Position numbers and translations under genes: made by a program
Part shown: positions 12,201 through 25,673 of the stretch, one piece after another
Layout of the letters: each line of letters opens with the position of its first letter
Numbering within the stretch: position 1 is the first letter of the stretch
Assembly: GCF_000006565.2 (NCBI RefSeq)
Contig: NC_031473.1
Span: 930,001 to 994,000 of the forward strand
DNA length: 64,000 nt
Reading direction: 5' to 3'
Origin: Toxoplasma gondii ME49
Lineage: Eukaryota; Apicomplexa; Conoidasida; Eucoccidiorida; Sarcocystidae
The notes under the pieces: generated by a model
The model's input: the letters and a program-made list of their open reading frames with translations, nothing else
Databases searched by the model: none
Told to the model about the DNA's origin: nothing

Positions 12201-15200
12201 TATCTTGACTATCTTCTACTGCATCAATGGCTTTGTTACGGCCTCCGACAAAACAAAAGCCCTTCCTCTCCAGGACCTCTGAATTTCAATCTTGTACTCT
12301 GCCGAGGATGTGTGCTGTACTGTTACGAAAGATGCTGTACTTGAAGGTTGACAGCTGACTGGGGGAGTCCACCAAGCAGAGCCTCCCTGAACTGGAGAGC
12401 CACATCCACAGCAACATTGTGTTGTGCCTCGAGGGTGCTTGCTCCTGAAAAAAAGAAACGCCGTGCTGTGGGTGACACATGAGAGGGAGCGTCTGTTTCT
12501 TGCTGGGGACTCTCGATGTTTCTATATCCACTTCGAAACGCCCATGAAGGCAAACGCAGATTCACCAAAAAGTCAATACGACCACAAAGAACACCGCACA
12601 TTACCGAAAAGACATATTCCGGTTACTGCTGTACAAGCGTGTACAAAGGACTGATATATATGTATATTCATATATTTGTATATATAAAATTTTTCTGGAC
12701 GCATCAGGTTGATGGACGAACCTATATGAGGGGTAAGAATGATGTTTCTGCCGTTAGCCTTCGCTTGAATAAGCGGATTGTCTTTGCTGAATTCCTTTTC
12801 CTCCTCAAAGACGTCCAAAGCCGCTCCAGCAAGTTCGTTGGCCATTAGAGCTTCAGCAACTGCTTTCTCATCAATGACTCCCCCTGGACCCAGCGATGAC
12901 AGAAATGCCTGGGTTCATCTATGTGCCTGGCTTCATGAAACACTTCAGGTAAAACCGTGACGTCTCAGTCAACCACCTAGGAGCTTCTGCTCGGCGATGT
13001 GGCCATCTACAGATACATTCTGTCGCCACAACCCCCCTTCCGGGAGACGAATGACTTTGTCTTCTCGCACAAACGGGGGAACTTCACTGATACAGAAGAT
13101 TCAAATGGAGAACTGTGTTGCATTTGCGTGGGGGGGTCATGGCGGCGCCATTGCGGGAGTTGTGCATCAGAGTGTCTGACCCGTGAACCTCAGAACTGGA
13201 GGATGGAGCGGACATCAGTCTTCACACAGGTAGACACATTGTTGCCACTGTTTGAAGAAACTGTCATTTAACGAAATGCCTCAAAGTGGGATAAATTGAG
13301 GTGATGCGCAGCCGGATGATCTGTGACAGATACGCAAGGAAGAAAAGAACTAGTGATACCCCTGACCTCGTGAGGCCTATACTCCTGACCTCGTGAGGCC
13401 TATACTCCTGACCTCGTGAGGCGTTGATGATGCACGCGTCCTTCTTTATCAGTTTCAGCTTGTCCGCATTGATGAGATGACGCGTCTTATCAAGTAGAGG
13501 GACGTGCAGGGTAATAAAATCACCTGCAAACATCCGTTCCTTAAAAAAGCCACTACAGCCTGTTCTCAGTCAAATATCTATGCATCAGCAAATTGGAATG
13601 ACGAGGCACATCCCTGAGGTACCGCGGAATGACAAGTTAACCCTGAAGATTTCAAGGACGGAACATACGCGCATAATGACAGCGCGCGGCTTGAGGTTGT
13701 GCCACTGCCCAATCCATGGGCAACGACGCCTTAAATCTGACCCTGCACTAGATAAGTTCAACGAAAACACCTGTTCTACTTTGGGAACGCACCGCTTGTC
13801 ATCCCGGCTCTTCTCTCGAACTCTGCCTCACCATAGGGCCTCACCATAGCAGAGATGACAGTAGGTAGAGACGTCCCTCACTGAGTGGTTTTGAAACGAG
13901 GTAACCAAGCATAATCCAGCTGATGTGGGACACAGGATCATATGCACCTGCGGTAACTCTTGAACAAACCCACATTCCCCCAAGAGAAAGACTAACTCCC
14001 CATTGTGGCGTAAAGAGAAGCTTTTGTGTGCTCACTGGAAGCGAGAAGAGTCTCCAAGGCGACGTTCCTGCAACCTACTGCCTTAGCTTTCTCCTCGTTA
14101 ATGAAGGGGTCGTAAGCCAACACTTCCATACCGAGGGCAGTGCAAACTCGAGCGACGTGCGTGCCCACCTGTTACTCAGTGGAAACGAAAACCGGATGAA
14201 GTTGTTACAGGGATGTCGCAATAAAGGAAGATGTGAGCATTACACAGAAATTCAGACCGTGACCCGTGTGGCCATATTTATCAATTAAGCGGCAAAATCG
14301 GCAACAGGAAATGTACTTCAGGGGTCAACAAGCGGGGGCGTCTATGATACTGTTAAGTTGTACTCATGCTATAGGTATTCAGGTATGGTTTTTTAATATA
14401 TGACGAGTGCTCTCCTCCGTTTGCATATACAGAGAACAAAACTTTCGATGGACTGCTTTTATGTGCAAGCTTCGACAGTGGTTCGTAAAGGACCATACTA
14501 TGAGACCGAATTCCGTGTATAACAATACAATCAATTTTTTGCCTGGCTTCACTGAATTCGAACGCCATACATTCACTGGGGATCGCATCCTCTCGTGCAT
14601 GCCAGCATAAGTTGAGCCACTATTTGCACAGAAGGGAACACGAGGAAACCATTCAGGGCGGGACATTTGTATGCGGCCAGCAGAGAGGTAGCACTTGCCT
14701 GACCTAGACCGATAATTCCGATAGTTTTCTGATTCAGCTGCCGACCCATAAATTTGCTCCGAGTCCACTCTCCTCTTGATACGGAAGCATCGGCCTGGGG
14801 AATTTTGCGTGCGAGAGCCATCATCAGGCCCAGCGTCAACTCCGCAGCGGCCATCCTGAAACAAAAAGTTAAGGAACGTCATTGAAATGCATCCTTCTGT
14901 GTAGACGCGCCAACATCTGGGCTAATGGTATCACGAGTGAAGCTGTTTGTCCCTCATTCGACACCGGAAGATAATTCTCTGGTTCCTGACTCCCACCGAC
15001 TGCAATGTAACGAAGGTTCTGCTAAAAGGCCACGAAGGGAGGCAGCACACACGAAAACAAATCTTACGTATTGCCATTCGGTGAGTTAACCACGAAGATG
15101 CCCTGAGCTGTCGCGGCATCGACGCAGACGTTGTCCACCCCAACTCCCGCACGACCTGGAAACGAACAAGGAACGGTTGACAGTCGCATGTACAAGTAGT

Positions 15201-17077
15201 CACATCCTCCAACGTCGTCTGACTTTTTGTCTCTTTATTTTGAACGGAGATGCAACGACCTACGAAAGGAGTACTATTTATTTCGCATCGAGCTTGCCTT
15301 TATAAAGACATAGAAAGTATGCTACCACACCGAACAAAGAGACGGATAAGATTGAAGACAAGAAGACACGTCGTGTGGTTGCGTACCGATGATTTTGAGT
15401 TTCTGGCCGTGTTTGATGATCTTTTCTGTCACGGTTGTGCCACTGCGAACCATGAGTCCATCGTAGTTGCCTGCAAAGGAAACGAGCAGATGGAAGGTGA
15501 GTATTCTCTGTAGCTACCTGAGCTTCTCGTTAAAGTAGCTTCCGGAAGATACCTGTGTAGATGCTTTACGTAACGCATTCGTGTCACGGAGGGACAGTTT
15601 CTTTTTGCATTATGGAAGGCCATGTGGGGTCACATAAATGTTTTGGGAAGAACACTGGGTCTCTCTTCGCGACCTTACTCTTTTACGGCGGAGATATGGT
15701 ATCCCAAAAGTGGATAGGTTCACCAGACGGCAAGCACCTACAGGCCTTTACGCGGCAACGCTGGTTTCCACCACTGAATAAGGTACGCGTCACCATCGCT
15801 TTGTCTAATTTTTCCCTACTCGGACATTGCGTATGGCCCAGTACCGTTTGGCAGCCTGGAAGTTCCGACCCTCTTCAACGGACCACCAGATGCTAACACA
15901 CTGCGATATATCGAGTACCCTACCTAGAAGCATCAAGCTTGCCACAATCCAGAATACAACCAGAAACCTCAACCATGCATGCGAGACCATCCGAACTCAT
16001 TTCACGAATCCATGAAGCCTTCATCTACCCACCTATTTTACCCCTGCATAAATCAAATCTAGAATTTCTTCTCTTGTCTGCGTCTGATTCTAACATTGCC
16101 AACACGCATACATGGGGAGGTAGCATTGGGCGATTGAAACAGATGCAGCATGCAATGTTTGGATATCAGACTCAATCGTATTCTCTGCTGCGGCTGCCAA
16201 TCAAGATTCTGAATTGTTCAGGCCGCTAGAGCCGTTTACTTAGGGGCGTGTATGGTATGTTCCAGTCTTCGTATATCGAATTTCCGAAAAAAGCTGATTC
16301 GCGTATACTCCATAAAATCGCGCTTCTCGGAAAGATGCTAAGACCGTCACATGTTGAGACCGTATCGAATCACCAGCCGCCCTGTGGCAACCGTGCTACC
16401 AAAGGAGCAATCCGCCTCTGCTAACCCTACCTAAAATAAACCGCAGAGACACATATGTAAGCGCTTTTCCGGTGGTTCATGCATCCAAAACGGGCCCTAC
16501 GGCCACTGCCAGCATTTTCATAAAATATCAAGTAACTTCTGGAAGGGCAAGTGAAGCGGTCAACCACTTCTATACGAAGAACGACGTGTGCGATCCTCTG
16601 GTGTGTAAAGACAACCGGTCGGGATAGAAAGACCAACAATGTCACGCGACATGAAGCCACGTTTGCACTGCCAGCTGCAGTTTGTTCCGATCTATTCGGG
16701 AAGGTGTTTAAAAGCTCTCGTGGAGTGTGGTAACTGCGAGCCGATCCTTCCCTGTCAAATGCTCGCCACAACCCTTCTGGGGGCGAGGTCACTTAGCATC
16801 CCTTAAGATGAATCCTGTAACACTTGGGATTGCAACGTGGTTATGCTATTGTGACCTGGTGTCTCCGGAGCTGAGCCAGCACCTTCAACTTCCTGTACAG
16901 TCTTTTAAACTTCAGCACTAAACGAAAACTATCTCACACCAACGTGACTCACCAACAACCCTGCACAACTCTTCTTCACTAAGTTTTAGCTTCGTGTCGA
17001 CATCAGCGAAAGATGAAAGAATGTCCATCCCTGCTTGGTCGATGGGGTCGCAGACCAACACGCGGAAACGCCCATGC
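9237..17077 (-). CDS. PGDH (serA-type): D-3-phosphoglycerate dehydrogenase, long form with ACT domain (first exon missing)
   Basis: Oxidises 3-phosphoglycerate to 3-phosphohydroxypyruvate with NAD, the first step of serine synthesis in the cytosol. Thirteen phase-consistent exons, in coding order: 16953-17077, 15387-15470, 15068-15155, 14699-14855, 14036-14168, 13413-13523, 12722-12883, 12341-12444, 11901-11952, 10667-10788, 10482-10575, 9698-10001, 9237-9492 (about 597 codons). The N-terminal substrate-domain motif is VLVCDPID, then RAGVGVDN. The NAD site GLGQVG spans the exon 4/5 joint, with YDPF downstream. Catalytic residues are Arg in NASRGG, the acidic DVFEEE and His in PHIGAS. An intermediate (ASB-like) domain follows ([14 protein letters not shown]), then an Arg/Ser-rich insert near residues 465-500, then a C-terminal ACT domain ([13 protein letters not shown]). 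Exon 16953-17077 opens in phase 2 with no upstream in-frame ATG before a stop, so a start exon must lie 5' of 17077. The joint 10575/10667 is the least certain. One intron is GC-AG and one donor lies in a tandem repeat. Confidence 0.93.
12655..12692. repeat. AT-rich microsatellite-like tract in a PGDH intron
   Basis: Imperfect TATA/TGTATA repetition (such as ATATATATGTATATTC) lies in the intron between PGDH exons 12722-12883 and 12341-12444. Intronic simple repeats of this kind are common in coccidian genes; no function is implied. Confidence 0.7.
13361..13422. repeat. 23-bp tandem repeat (2.7 copies) overlapping a PGDH splice donor
   Basis: The unit CCTGACCTCGTGAGGC plus CTATACT occurs at 13361 and 13384, with a 16-bp partial copy at 13407. 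On the minus (coding) strand each copy contains the last exon bases and the donor CGAG|GTCAGG of the exon ending at 13413. Three potential donors therefore lie 23 nt apart, at 13412, 13389 and 13366. Confidence 0.95.
14169..14698 (-). other. GC-AG intron in PGDH
   Basis: The exon ends GGTCAG and is followed by GCAAGT, the usual consensus of rare GC-AG introns. The acceptor is AACAG|GTGGGC. Phase 0 on both sides restores the NAD-binding motif GLGQVG exactly, and no GT donor nearby does so. Confidence 0.85.
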
Positions 17078-20000
17078 CTGCATAAGAACCCCGATAAGGG
17101 AAGAAAAACAAATGAGGCGAATACAGAGTCATTTTTCTAATCCCTGCATCATAGCTGCCTGCTATAATGACAACTAGGTCGCAAGCTAAAAATGTCTGTT
17201 TAACTCAAGAAATGATCTGACTCGTTCCTCAGCATACGCTGGGCTGCCGATGTACCGAAAGGGAACTGAATACAATAGATTTCAAAAACAAATCATTGAA
17301 CCACATCATACAGATTTGCGCAGGCGAGCTGTATTGAACAGTAGATTCGAAGGACTGACAAGAAAAATATCCACTTGACGCGCGAAAACGCCACTACAAC
17401 GAACCTACAATTGCATTTTACCATGCTAGGTCTGTGGAGCACGACATACGAGTTTGCAGGGTACGAATGTGTTTTCATTAACAAAATGAAGTCCGCACTG
17501 CCCTCCTGCACCGAATGTTGTTCGATCCAGCCCACGTCGACCTGAGGTTGACCCCATTATCAAAATGGTACCTTTTAACCGTGCCGAAGTAAACTATTTA
17601 CGAAGACGCTACTCAGGACACGGATTTGGACCGCAGCTACACACGAACTAGAAGCACATGCACAGACAGGAAAAGTGAAATTACCTACGCTTCCTGAAAC
17701 TACATGATGCGAAGACAAGTGCTGGCGTTGTTGCAAGTTCTCTACAGATGTCTTTGAATGATCATCGTCTTTACAGTTAGTAATGTCACATTTGGACGAG
17801 CAAATACGATTCACAGAACATAGCGACACAGAAAGCAGTTGGTTGGTATCATTCATGTAGGCTGTAGATGAAGGAAGGGTTTCCGTCCTTTCCTTTATGA
17901 AAGCTGCGCTGCAGCCCGACGGGTCGGTTGTCAGCCTTTAATCCGCTGTGTAGAAAAGACGAATTTTGTATTAACGTGTCCTGACACTCACTTCTTTTGT
18001 CTCTTTTGGGCTGTCGCTTCCGCCATCCTTCACCAAAAACGACGGTGTTGTCGAAATATGACCAGAAAATAGATGGACCCAACAGCCTGAGCTGCGAGGA
18101 ATTGCTTTTAGACACGAAACGCAGGTTGTCAAGGCTTACACGTCCCTGCTTGTCGCTGCATGAACTGCCTCTCTGTTAAATGCGAGTCCCAACTGCGCCA
18201 CAGAACTGACACGATCATGAGTTAAGCCACCTCCCCACCGCAGCTGGCACACACTTTTCCAGATGTCCTGTAACAGCGGACGACGTCACTGGTGTGGCAA
18301 ACTGGATGAACAAACAACTATGTTGCCACTGTCTGCCCACGGTGCGATTACTGCCCCTACACGCGTATCGGTGCGCAGACACATAACAGTTCCCCTGCGG
18401 AGTTTATGATTGAGGGTAAAAACAAACAGCGGACTTCTGGACTCCAAACTGTTTAAAAAACGGTTCTATATTACGGAGAGAATGCACCCGGCTATGCGAA
18501 CCCAGTGTGGGCAACAAGAACGGTTACCTAGAACGCCACAGTCAAAAAGTAAGTGGGGGGATCACCCGGGTGCGTCGCGGAATCAAGGCAGGGCCGCGTG
18601 CTTTCTTCCCAGCAAGCGTCTGAGTACGACATTGACGTCAAGCCAAAAGACGGAGAGCTAGTAATTCAGTGAATATTTTTCGGCACCGCGTAGTTCCCCA
18701 GCACCGTTCTCATCGCTCAGCAATCGTCTGCTCGTTTCGGCTGTTTGGCCACGCTGAAATAATACACCTGTCGCCAATGTATAAAGCATTTCAAGTGTCC
18801 CTCTCACATAGTAGCACCACTGCGCAAATGCGTCTTGGTAGTAACTGCCGAGGCCTCACATGGACCCAAGGTTGGTTCTGTACAGTGTATATGGTTGGCC
18901 AGTTAACTAATTAGCATATCTGCAGGCAGAAAAATTCCTTCATCCGTCGTGCTTTTGCTCCTGTGAAGACGCGGCGGTCGGCGGTATGAAGTTGTGTTCA
19001 GGCAAACCTGTGACCGCATCAAGCGCAACACCGCATCAGCTCAGCCCATGATGTCCGTCCTACAGGATCATGGCCGATTGTACTGTGGCTGGTATCTTCT
19101 CGTTGGCGTTGTCTGAATATATCTCCAAACTCGGCTGTCGTGTTCTACTTCGGCACAGCGACCTTCCTTGAAGGGGCCTCAGTTGGCCTAATTAATATGA
19201 ACTGCAGCGCGGCAGCTCGACCACACGATACCAATTTGGCCGGATATTCCTTTCCTTGAAAATCTTGAGAGCCAGTCGACACACCGTGTCAGGCAGCAAG
19301 CGTATCCTCGACAGAAAACGGCACACTGCCGCTCACGCCGCCCAGTAGGAACAAACAAGAGAGCGGCGTACCCGTGTTTCAGTATATCCGCAGCAGGTTT
19401 GAAGCCATGCTTTTTACCTGCTTTCATTGTGACGAGGTCGAGTGAGTCACATGTTACTCGTTTACCAATGTGTCCGCTCTCTGCTCAAGCTGGAGGGGAG
19501 CCCGCATGCAACATTCATTCGTTTTTCACTAGTCGTATGCAGAGAAAACAAAGACTGCAAATATCGCTCGAAGCGACCACCACCTGAACGTCTACCGTTC
19601 ATGCAGCTCAGCATTTGTCACCTTCCATCTACCGCCTGATGAATTCTCATAGGTTGCTAGGGTTGTAGGTTTTTTCCCCTGACTAACGGCCGAAATATGT
19701 AGCCATGAGACATAGAAGAAACAATGTGGCATATAACAAACACGTACCAGGATGGCTCTCTTTCAGGTTGCCTTAGTGCCCAGGAACGAGGCAACCCGTA
19801 CCACGGACCGCAGGGCCACCTGGTCTAGTAACTTCCAAATGCTCACAATAACGTGGCATCTGATATGTACCGCACACCGTCGATCACCTAAAGACGTACA
19901 GATATCACTATTCCACTCGGTACGTCTTCATCCTGCACTATTCTGTAAACGGGTTCCTGTTCACAGGGAGAAAGGACGTTCGCACTGCGCGTCCATCGTA

Positions 20001-21455
20001 TGGCGAGGACTAGTGTGCTGCTGCGGCGCCTCAGATTGGGTGCACAACCATTGTGGAGCTACGTTTGCTGGGCTCCATCAATCCCCACATCGGCTTACAC
20101 ATTGAGGGTCATTACTTTTCGATAGTTGTTGTGAGATGCGCAGTCCACACATCTTTCTGACCACTTTTTCAAAGTTTTATCCTGCACCTGCTCATTTCTT
20201 GTGAGTCTTTTCTTCTCCTTCGCCGCTCTTGGTACTACGCTGTCACCGTTTTCACACATTTCCGCGAGCACAGTATGCGTGGCTGGACAGAGCTAGCTTT
20301 TTTGCTCCGCATCTCTTTTGCCAGGTTCGAGGACGCTATGGTGTCACCAGCTCCGTTTCTATAAATATGTGTGCACATTCCTCCCGTATTTCGCATATGG
20401 CGAACACAGCTAACGGCATTGCTCCAGACAGGCGTTTGACAAGCAAGACATCGAATGAAGACACATGTTGTCTCGAGCTCGCAGGACACCAGCGCGCCAA
20501 TACACGAGCCGTGATGAAAGTAACGAGCTTTATTCTAGAAGCGTGGGCGGAATATCACTAAATCACCTGATGTTGTCGGCCGGTCGCCTTCACCTCTGTT
20601 TTCCCTGGCCTGCAACAGCCACATAACACAGCTCTCTGATCGCTTTTTCCCTCGCCGGGTCTTGCGACCGCCTCGCGCGCTACGCAGTGTCCACTATCCA
20701 CGCTCCGATACGGTAAGGGTGCCCCCCCGTAGTTTGGCTTTCAGCTGTGGTTAACAGTATGGAAATATGCCTCTGTTGCAGATGATTTGTGCTTTCCAAT
20801 CGGATTGATCACCCCAATGGAAACTGGACAGAAAAGCTACGTGACTGTTTCTCGTTTGGGGTGCTTGTTGCAAGGACTCAGGTACATGGAGGGTCGCGCA
20901 GTGAGTTGGATGAGCAGCCGCAGCTAGACTTCTTCATGGTCTTCATGGAGCAATTGCCGGAGGCTCATCAAATTATCATCAGTGAGTTTTAGGCGTCATA
21001 TTTCAGCTCCTGTGTCGACCAAAGTATACTGGAATACACCATGCTTCCTGTGCCCAGTGCCTTTCGAGAACAACATTGGTTGACTGTAAACCGAGGCAAG
21101 CGCGCTCGCCTCTGCCCGCTGGACTGGGTTGTGCTGAAGATCGTTGTATCTGGTCTGATTGAAAGCGAAGAAAGCAGAGAATCCCTCCAGTTTCTTTTTT
21201 CCTTTGTGTCACGCTGTGTTAAACACTTCAGACTAAACGACGCTACGAAATGAAACAGCTGTCGATCTTTCTTCACTTGATTGTTCCAAAATTTTGCGGC
21301 GATCTGGAGACGGTCAACCAGTTGGACAGTGCAGGCTACTGGGGGTACACGTACGAGGAGCATGTGACCTCTTGACTTACGGAGTGTCGAACGCCATATC
21401 ATATCCTACACTAAAGTTTGGAGTCCACCACTGTTTCGATGGCAAGTCTGTCACT
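17078..21455. other. Gene-poor stretch; should hold the PGDH first exon and promoter
   Basis: PGDH needs an upstream coding exon ending in phase 2. Minus-strand frames at 17575-17856 and 17849-18115 are open, and the second has an ATG, but no donor of the right phase is convincing. The plus-strand frames at 19752-20105 and 20229-20561 show no family features. The last few hundred bases are the 5' flank of the gene that starts near 21456. Confidence 0.45.
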
Positions 21456-24400
21456 ATGGTTCGATGGGAGACCTCTGTGCCGGATTCCGGTCCCGAAAAA
21501 CGATACGTGAGCGTGCAGTCCACAGTGCTGCAGCCGACGCAGCAGGAGCATTTCCGTCGAATAATTACTCCGGAGTATGGGAGGTCCATCAGTGGTTCTC
21601 CAGTGGACCCGTCGACTGATGTAACATCACTCGACCACAACCAGAGTGTGTCGTTTGCAGTTATCAAACCTTCGCCCAAATTCTTTCTGCAGGGCGCGGG
21701 TATAATCCCGACCACTCCAACTTACATCCTCCAGAAAAAGAATTCCACCTGTGGGCAGATTGTTGGAGACATCACAGAAAAGGCGCTAGTAACAAAGCCT
21801 GACAAGTTCCGCTCTTCATACTGCGCCTCATCAAGGTCGTCTCATGGATCGATCGATCCATCCTCGCCTCCGCACAAGGACGCCGAAAATATTGCCACAG
21901 GAACGGTGCAGGCTACCATCGGAGTGTCTTCGGTTCAGCCGTCTTCTTGCCAGACTGCCACCGTGCTGCCTGTTTCATCCAGTAGCTCGAATAATCCTGC
22001 AACATTTGAGGACAGGGATCTTGTCGCTGTCGACCGTATTCGTCTGCCTGTTCATGAGAACCGCCCCTCGTTACCTTGCACGTCGTCCGTGTCCCCACCT
22101 CCATCTTCGTTTCCCTCCGGTAAGGCGCAGAGCATCCCTGAACCTTCTCCACCAGACTTGGCCACCGTACTCTACATGTCATCACTACGCGCGAAAGGGG
22201 AGGAAGCGCAAAAGACCTGTGGTCAGGGAGAAATCAAAACCAAAGCAGGGCGTATGGAGGGTGGAGCAAACTCCCCTATATCAATTTCGCCAGCAGCCAA
22301 AGACGCACGAATTACGGTCCCCGAGACTTCACAAGCCTCAGATTTGTTCCCACTACAAACTTCCGGCGTCGATGCAAAGAAAGAGGGTCATCGGAAGCCC
22401 ATGTGCCAAGAAAAAGATGGGGCGCATCTTTCGTTGGAAACAGCCCATAGATTGGAATCTGTCTGTTTTGTGCCGAACATGAAAACTGAGGTAGATTCGA
22501 AGGCCAGGAGCGACGATACCAAACAACGTAGGAATAAAATAATGTCGGATGCACTTCATCGAGGTCCATCAGGAATTCAACCAGTTACAAGCACTGCATC
22601 TGGGCGTGTGCACTGCCGGGACTTATACAATCGCTTGAACTCTATGTTATCGGAAGGCTTCAACAGTGTGCCCAGTGACGCCTCCCATGTGAATCCTCCC
22701 GTTATGTCGACAAAAGAAACTGAAGCAGAGCGCTCTTCTTCGTCATCTGAACCAACCAGCATTTGCGTCGAAGGCAGTGGATCATCTCCTTCGACACCAG
22801 CCCTCCCGGAGGAAAGCGGTACAAAATGCTCCGAAATCTCTTCGTGTCCTCAAGCTCACCAAGACGCAGCTGTGACAGGAAAGGTGAGAGGGAAATCAGC
22901 ATACTGTACTAGTAACTCGATTTCTATTCACATACAACTAGACTCATTAGGGGCGTTCCAGAGACATCACAAGCACTGCTCTGATAGTGCGGCCAGAAGC
23001 AGAGTGGGTGGTTGTATCACATGTCTCTTTGCAAGCAGAGTGTGCTGTGTTGAAGCTATTACTCCTTTAGGACCTTGTCAAAAGGATTCAATGCAGCGAC
23101 TAATACCGATGTTACTCAGATACATCACCCAGTTGGATGTCCCTCGATGAGAATCCTACGTAAAAAGCTGTACCGTTTGATTCTACTGCAATGTTCAGGA
23201 GAACGTTCGGGTGCCCTCGGCTGTAGTCCCTGAGCAAATAGAGAATTGGGAAGCTCGAAGGAATTTTTGTTGGGCAAACTTTGATGCCTTTCGTCCGCGT
23301 CCGTTTAGAGAGCGTACTGACGGAGATGCATCGGAAGGAAACAAGCTGGTGGGATTGGAAGCCGGTAGTATGTCAGCGGCGATACAAGGGCCGAACGGGC
23401 GCCGCAGTTTTGCCTTAGAGAAGCATCCAACAATGCCAGCTTGTGTGAGCGGCACCTCCAGAAAATCAGCTTCGCCAGCCCCAATCGGCGTGAAAGCAGA
23501 GCCAAAGGGCACTGTTATCCCGCGACCACCGCTTGAAACTACCGCACGAATTGCAAGCAGTACCAGGGGTACCTCCCAAGGTGCCAACTCCTGTCACTTT
23601 GGTACTTCTCTTGGGGCATGTCAGGCCAAAAACTGCGAAAAATGTGATTTTGAAAATGGCGGCACCACAGATCAATCAGCAGTTGGCTGCCGTCAAAGAG
23701 CCGCCTGTGAGTACAAAGTGCAGCAGGAGCAACGAAAAACGCCATCAACCGAAGGTTCTGACAGAACGATCCTTAGTTTATCCCCACAGTCGAGGACTGA
23801 ATACGATGCCAGCAAGCTTTCAACGCTTAACATTCCTGCCCCTATCCAAGGCTGCAGACCATTCGATTCTTTGGAGGACCATTCGTGTCCGAAATTGCCA
23901 GTCACGCGGCCCTGTCCTAGTCTTTCGGAGATAGGAGACCGACTGGCCTCCCCTCGTGTGCAGCTCTCCCATGAAGCCCATTTGACCGGCACCACAAACC
24001 TTTCTGGAGAAGTAGTTTCGCATGTTCACCACTTTCCTTCGAGAAAGCATGGACATCGCCCACAGCACGGGACGGTAGTGAGACAGGTGCCGGTTGCACC
24101 ACTCTTGAGAACAAATATGGTCAGTCTTCCTCTGTACCAAGACCCGCCTACCCTGATGGAATGCACTCAGGTCATGTCACGGGAGGTTGAACAGCAACAC
24201 CAAGTCCTCGAGGCGAAGCGGAACAAATGCCTGGGCAGAAAGGAGGCACAACACGAACAAACGCCTGCGCACGTGAAAATGACTCACGTCCAAGCGACCC
24301 CTGCGTGTCGGCCAAAGAGTAGCAATCAGTGTGTGTCGGAAGAGTTGGGTGATATATTGTTAGATCATCAGCATCAGGGGACTCCAGAGCTCCTTCCAGG

Positions 24401-25673
24401 GGGTGTCGAAGAAAAAACACGGTCGTGTTGCGCGGCTCAACAATGCGCTAGTCGTGGCCTGGACCAGGTGCGGGCAGGGTGCGAAATGCGTAGTACCTCG
24501 TTAGGTGATACTAATGGTGTTGAAGAGGTGGGAATTCCCACTTCCGCCACTCCTGAGTTAACAGTTCACATCCCCGCAAGACCACAGGGGACAGCGACCC
24601 TTGGTAGTCTTCATGAAGATGTTAAACACAGTGCTGCTGCTCAACTAGAAGTGAAAGATGCGAGCTCGCCTTCACTGATGTCAGCAGTGTCAAATTTGGG
24701 AGGGCACAGCGTCTCGCGTCCCGAAACGGCAGTCGGCAACGTCAAAGAAGAAAAGTATAGTTATTCCGTTCCGGAACCTCCTGCCCCTCTGTTACCGGCC
24801 CCCATGCCTCACGATCCATCAATGCCAGATATATCAGCAGATTCTCCGGCAACTGCAGGCGTATGCGTCTCCGTTCTTCGAACGAGTTCTCATTCAATAC
24901 CTGAGCAAAAGCCTTCGCCAAAGAGCTTAGCCTCGCCTTCTGCGGAGCTCCCGTTGGCGTGCTTTTCAGAGTGTGCTGCGAGTGTGCCGGCACAACGCGA
25001 CTTAGGGTCTGCGCCGTGCGACTCTTCGTTGCTAAAAGAGGTGTCGCGGCTGCGTTCATCCGGAAAAACACCCGACATTGCATTACAGAAGCATGCTGCT
25101 TGTGGAGCCGCTCAGCGACAAGTGTGTGAAGCTCCGAGGGAGGTTGAACCTCATGTTTCGTGCATGTCTTCACCGCATGATACGGAGAGACGCTGTCGAC
25201 CGGGAACGTCCCTAAGTGACTGGCTGTCCCGGCTGCCCATTTCAGAAGAAGACGTTGAGTGGATAACATCAAACGTGGATGACTTCATCCGGCGGAAGAA
25301 TTCACGACAGCACGCAGTCCCTCTCCCTTCAGATACGCCAGCAAGTCCACGATGCACCACTGAGGCTTTTCCAGATAGTGGGGAAGATCGACAAGAAAGG
25401 TGTGGTTTGATCGCAGAGGACCTGGACCTGCATCTGGTGGAAGCTGACGTATCTAGGCAGCGGTGGATTAACCATGGCAGCGTTGCTCACAGTGAACGGC
25501 AGGAATCGGAGAGGCAAAAAGATATGGTTCAGTTGGTCACTGATGCCGTTTGCATCTTTTGCACGATGCACGGTGCTTGTTACTGGCAAGGTAGGCAGAA
25601 GCTGTATGGGTACAGTGTGAAAACTACCAAGCGACATCGGATGCCAGTGCTTCACGAGTTATGCCGGTCTTGA
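21456..25673 (+). CDS. Hypothetical Ser/Pro-rich protein, two exons (about 1,300 aa)
   Basis: Family not recognised. Exon 1 is 21456-22883 and exon 2 is 23199-25673. The donor GGAAAG|GTGAGA and acceptor TGTTCAG|GAGAAC are both phase 0, and 24 codons further on, reading across the intron would introduce stops before 23199. The frame is open upstream to 21294 without ATG, so the ATG at 21456 (MVRWETS) is the likely start unless there is a 5' coding exon. Composition is Ser/Pro/Thr-rich with no signal peptide or membrane segment. The best-ordered part is near the C terminus: LSDWLSRLPISEEDVEWI, then a CxxC pair (VCIFC). A strong donor CAAG|GTAGGC at 25590 could replace the last 27 codons with a further exon, for example one after TTTCAG at 25680, which matches in phase. 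The protein's true end is therefore open. Confidence 0.72.

Noticed and set aside
21844..22482. 212-codon plus-strand frame
   Set aside because: Alternate frame inside exon 1 of the 1,300-aa gene. It is basic and Pro/Leu/Arg-rich, with no start or splice support.
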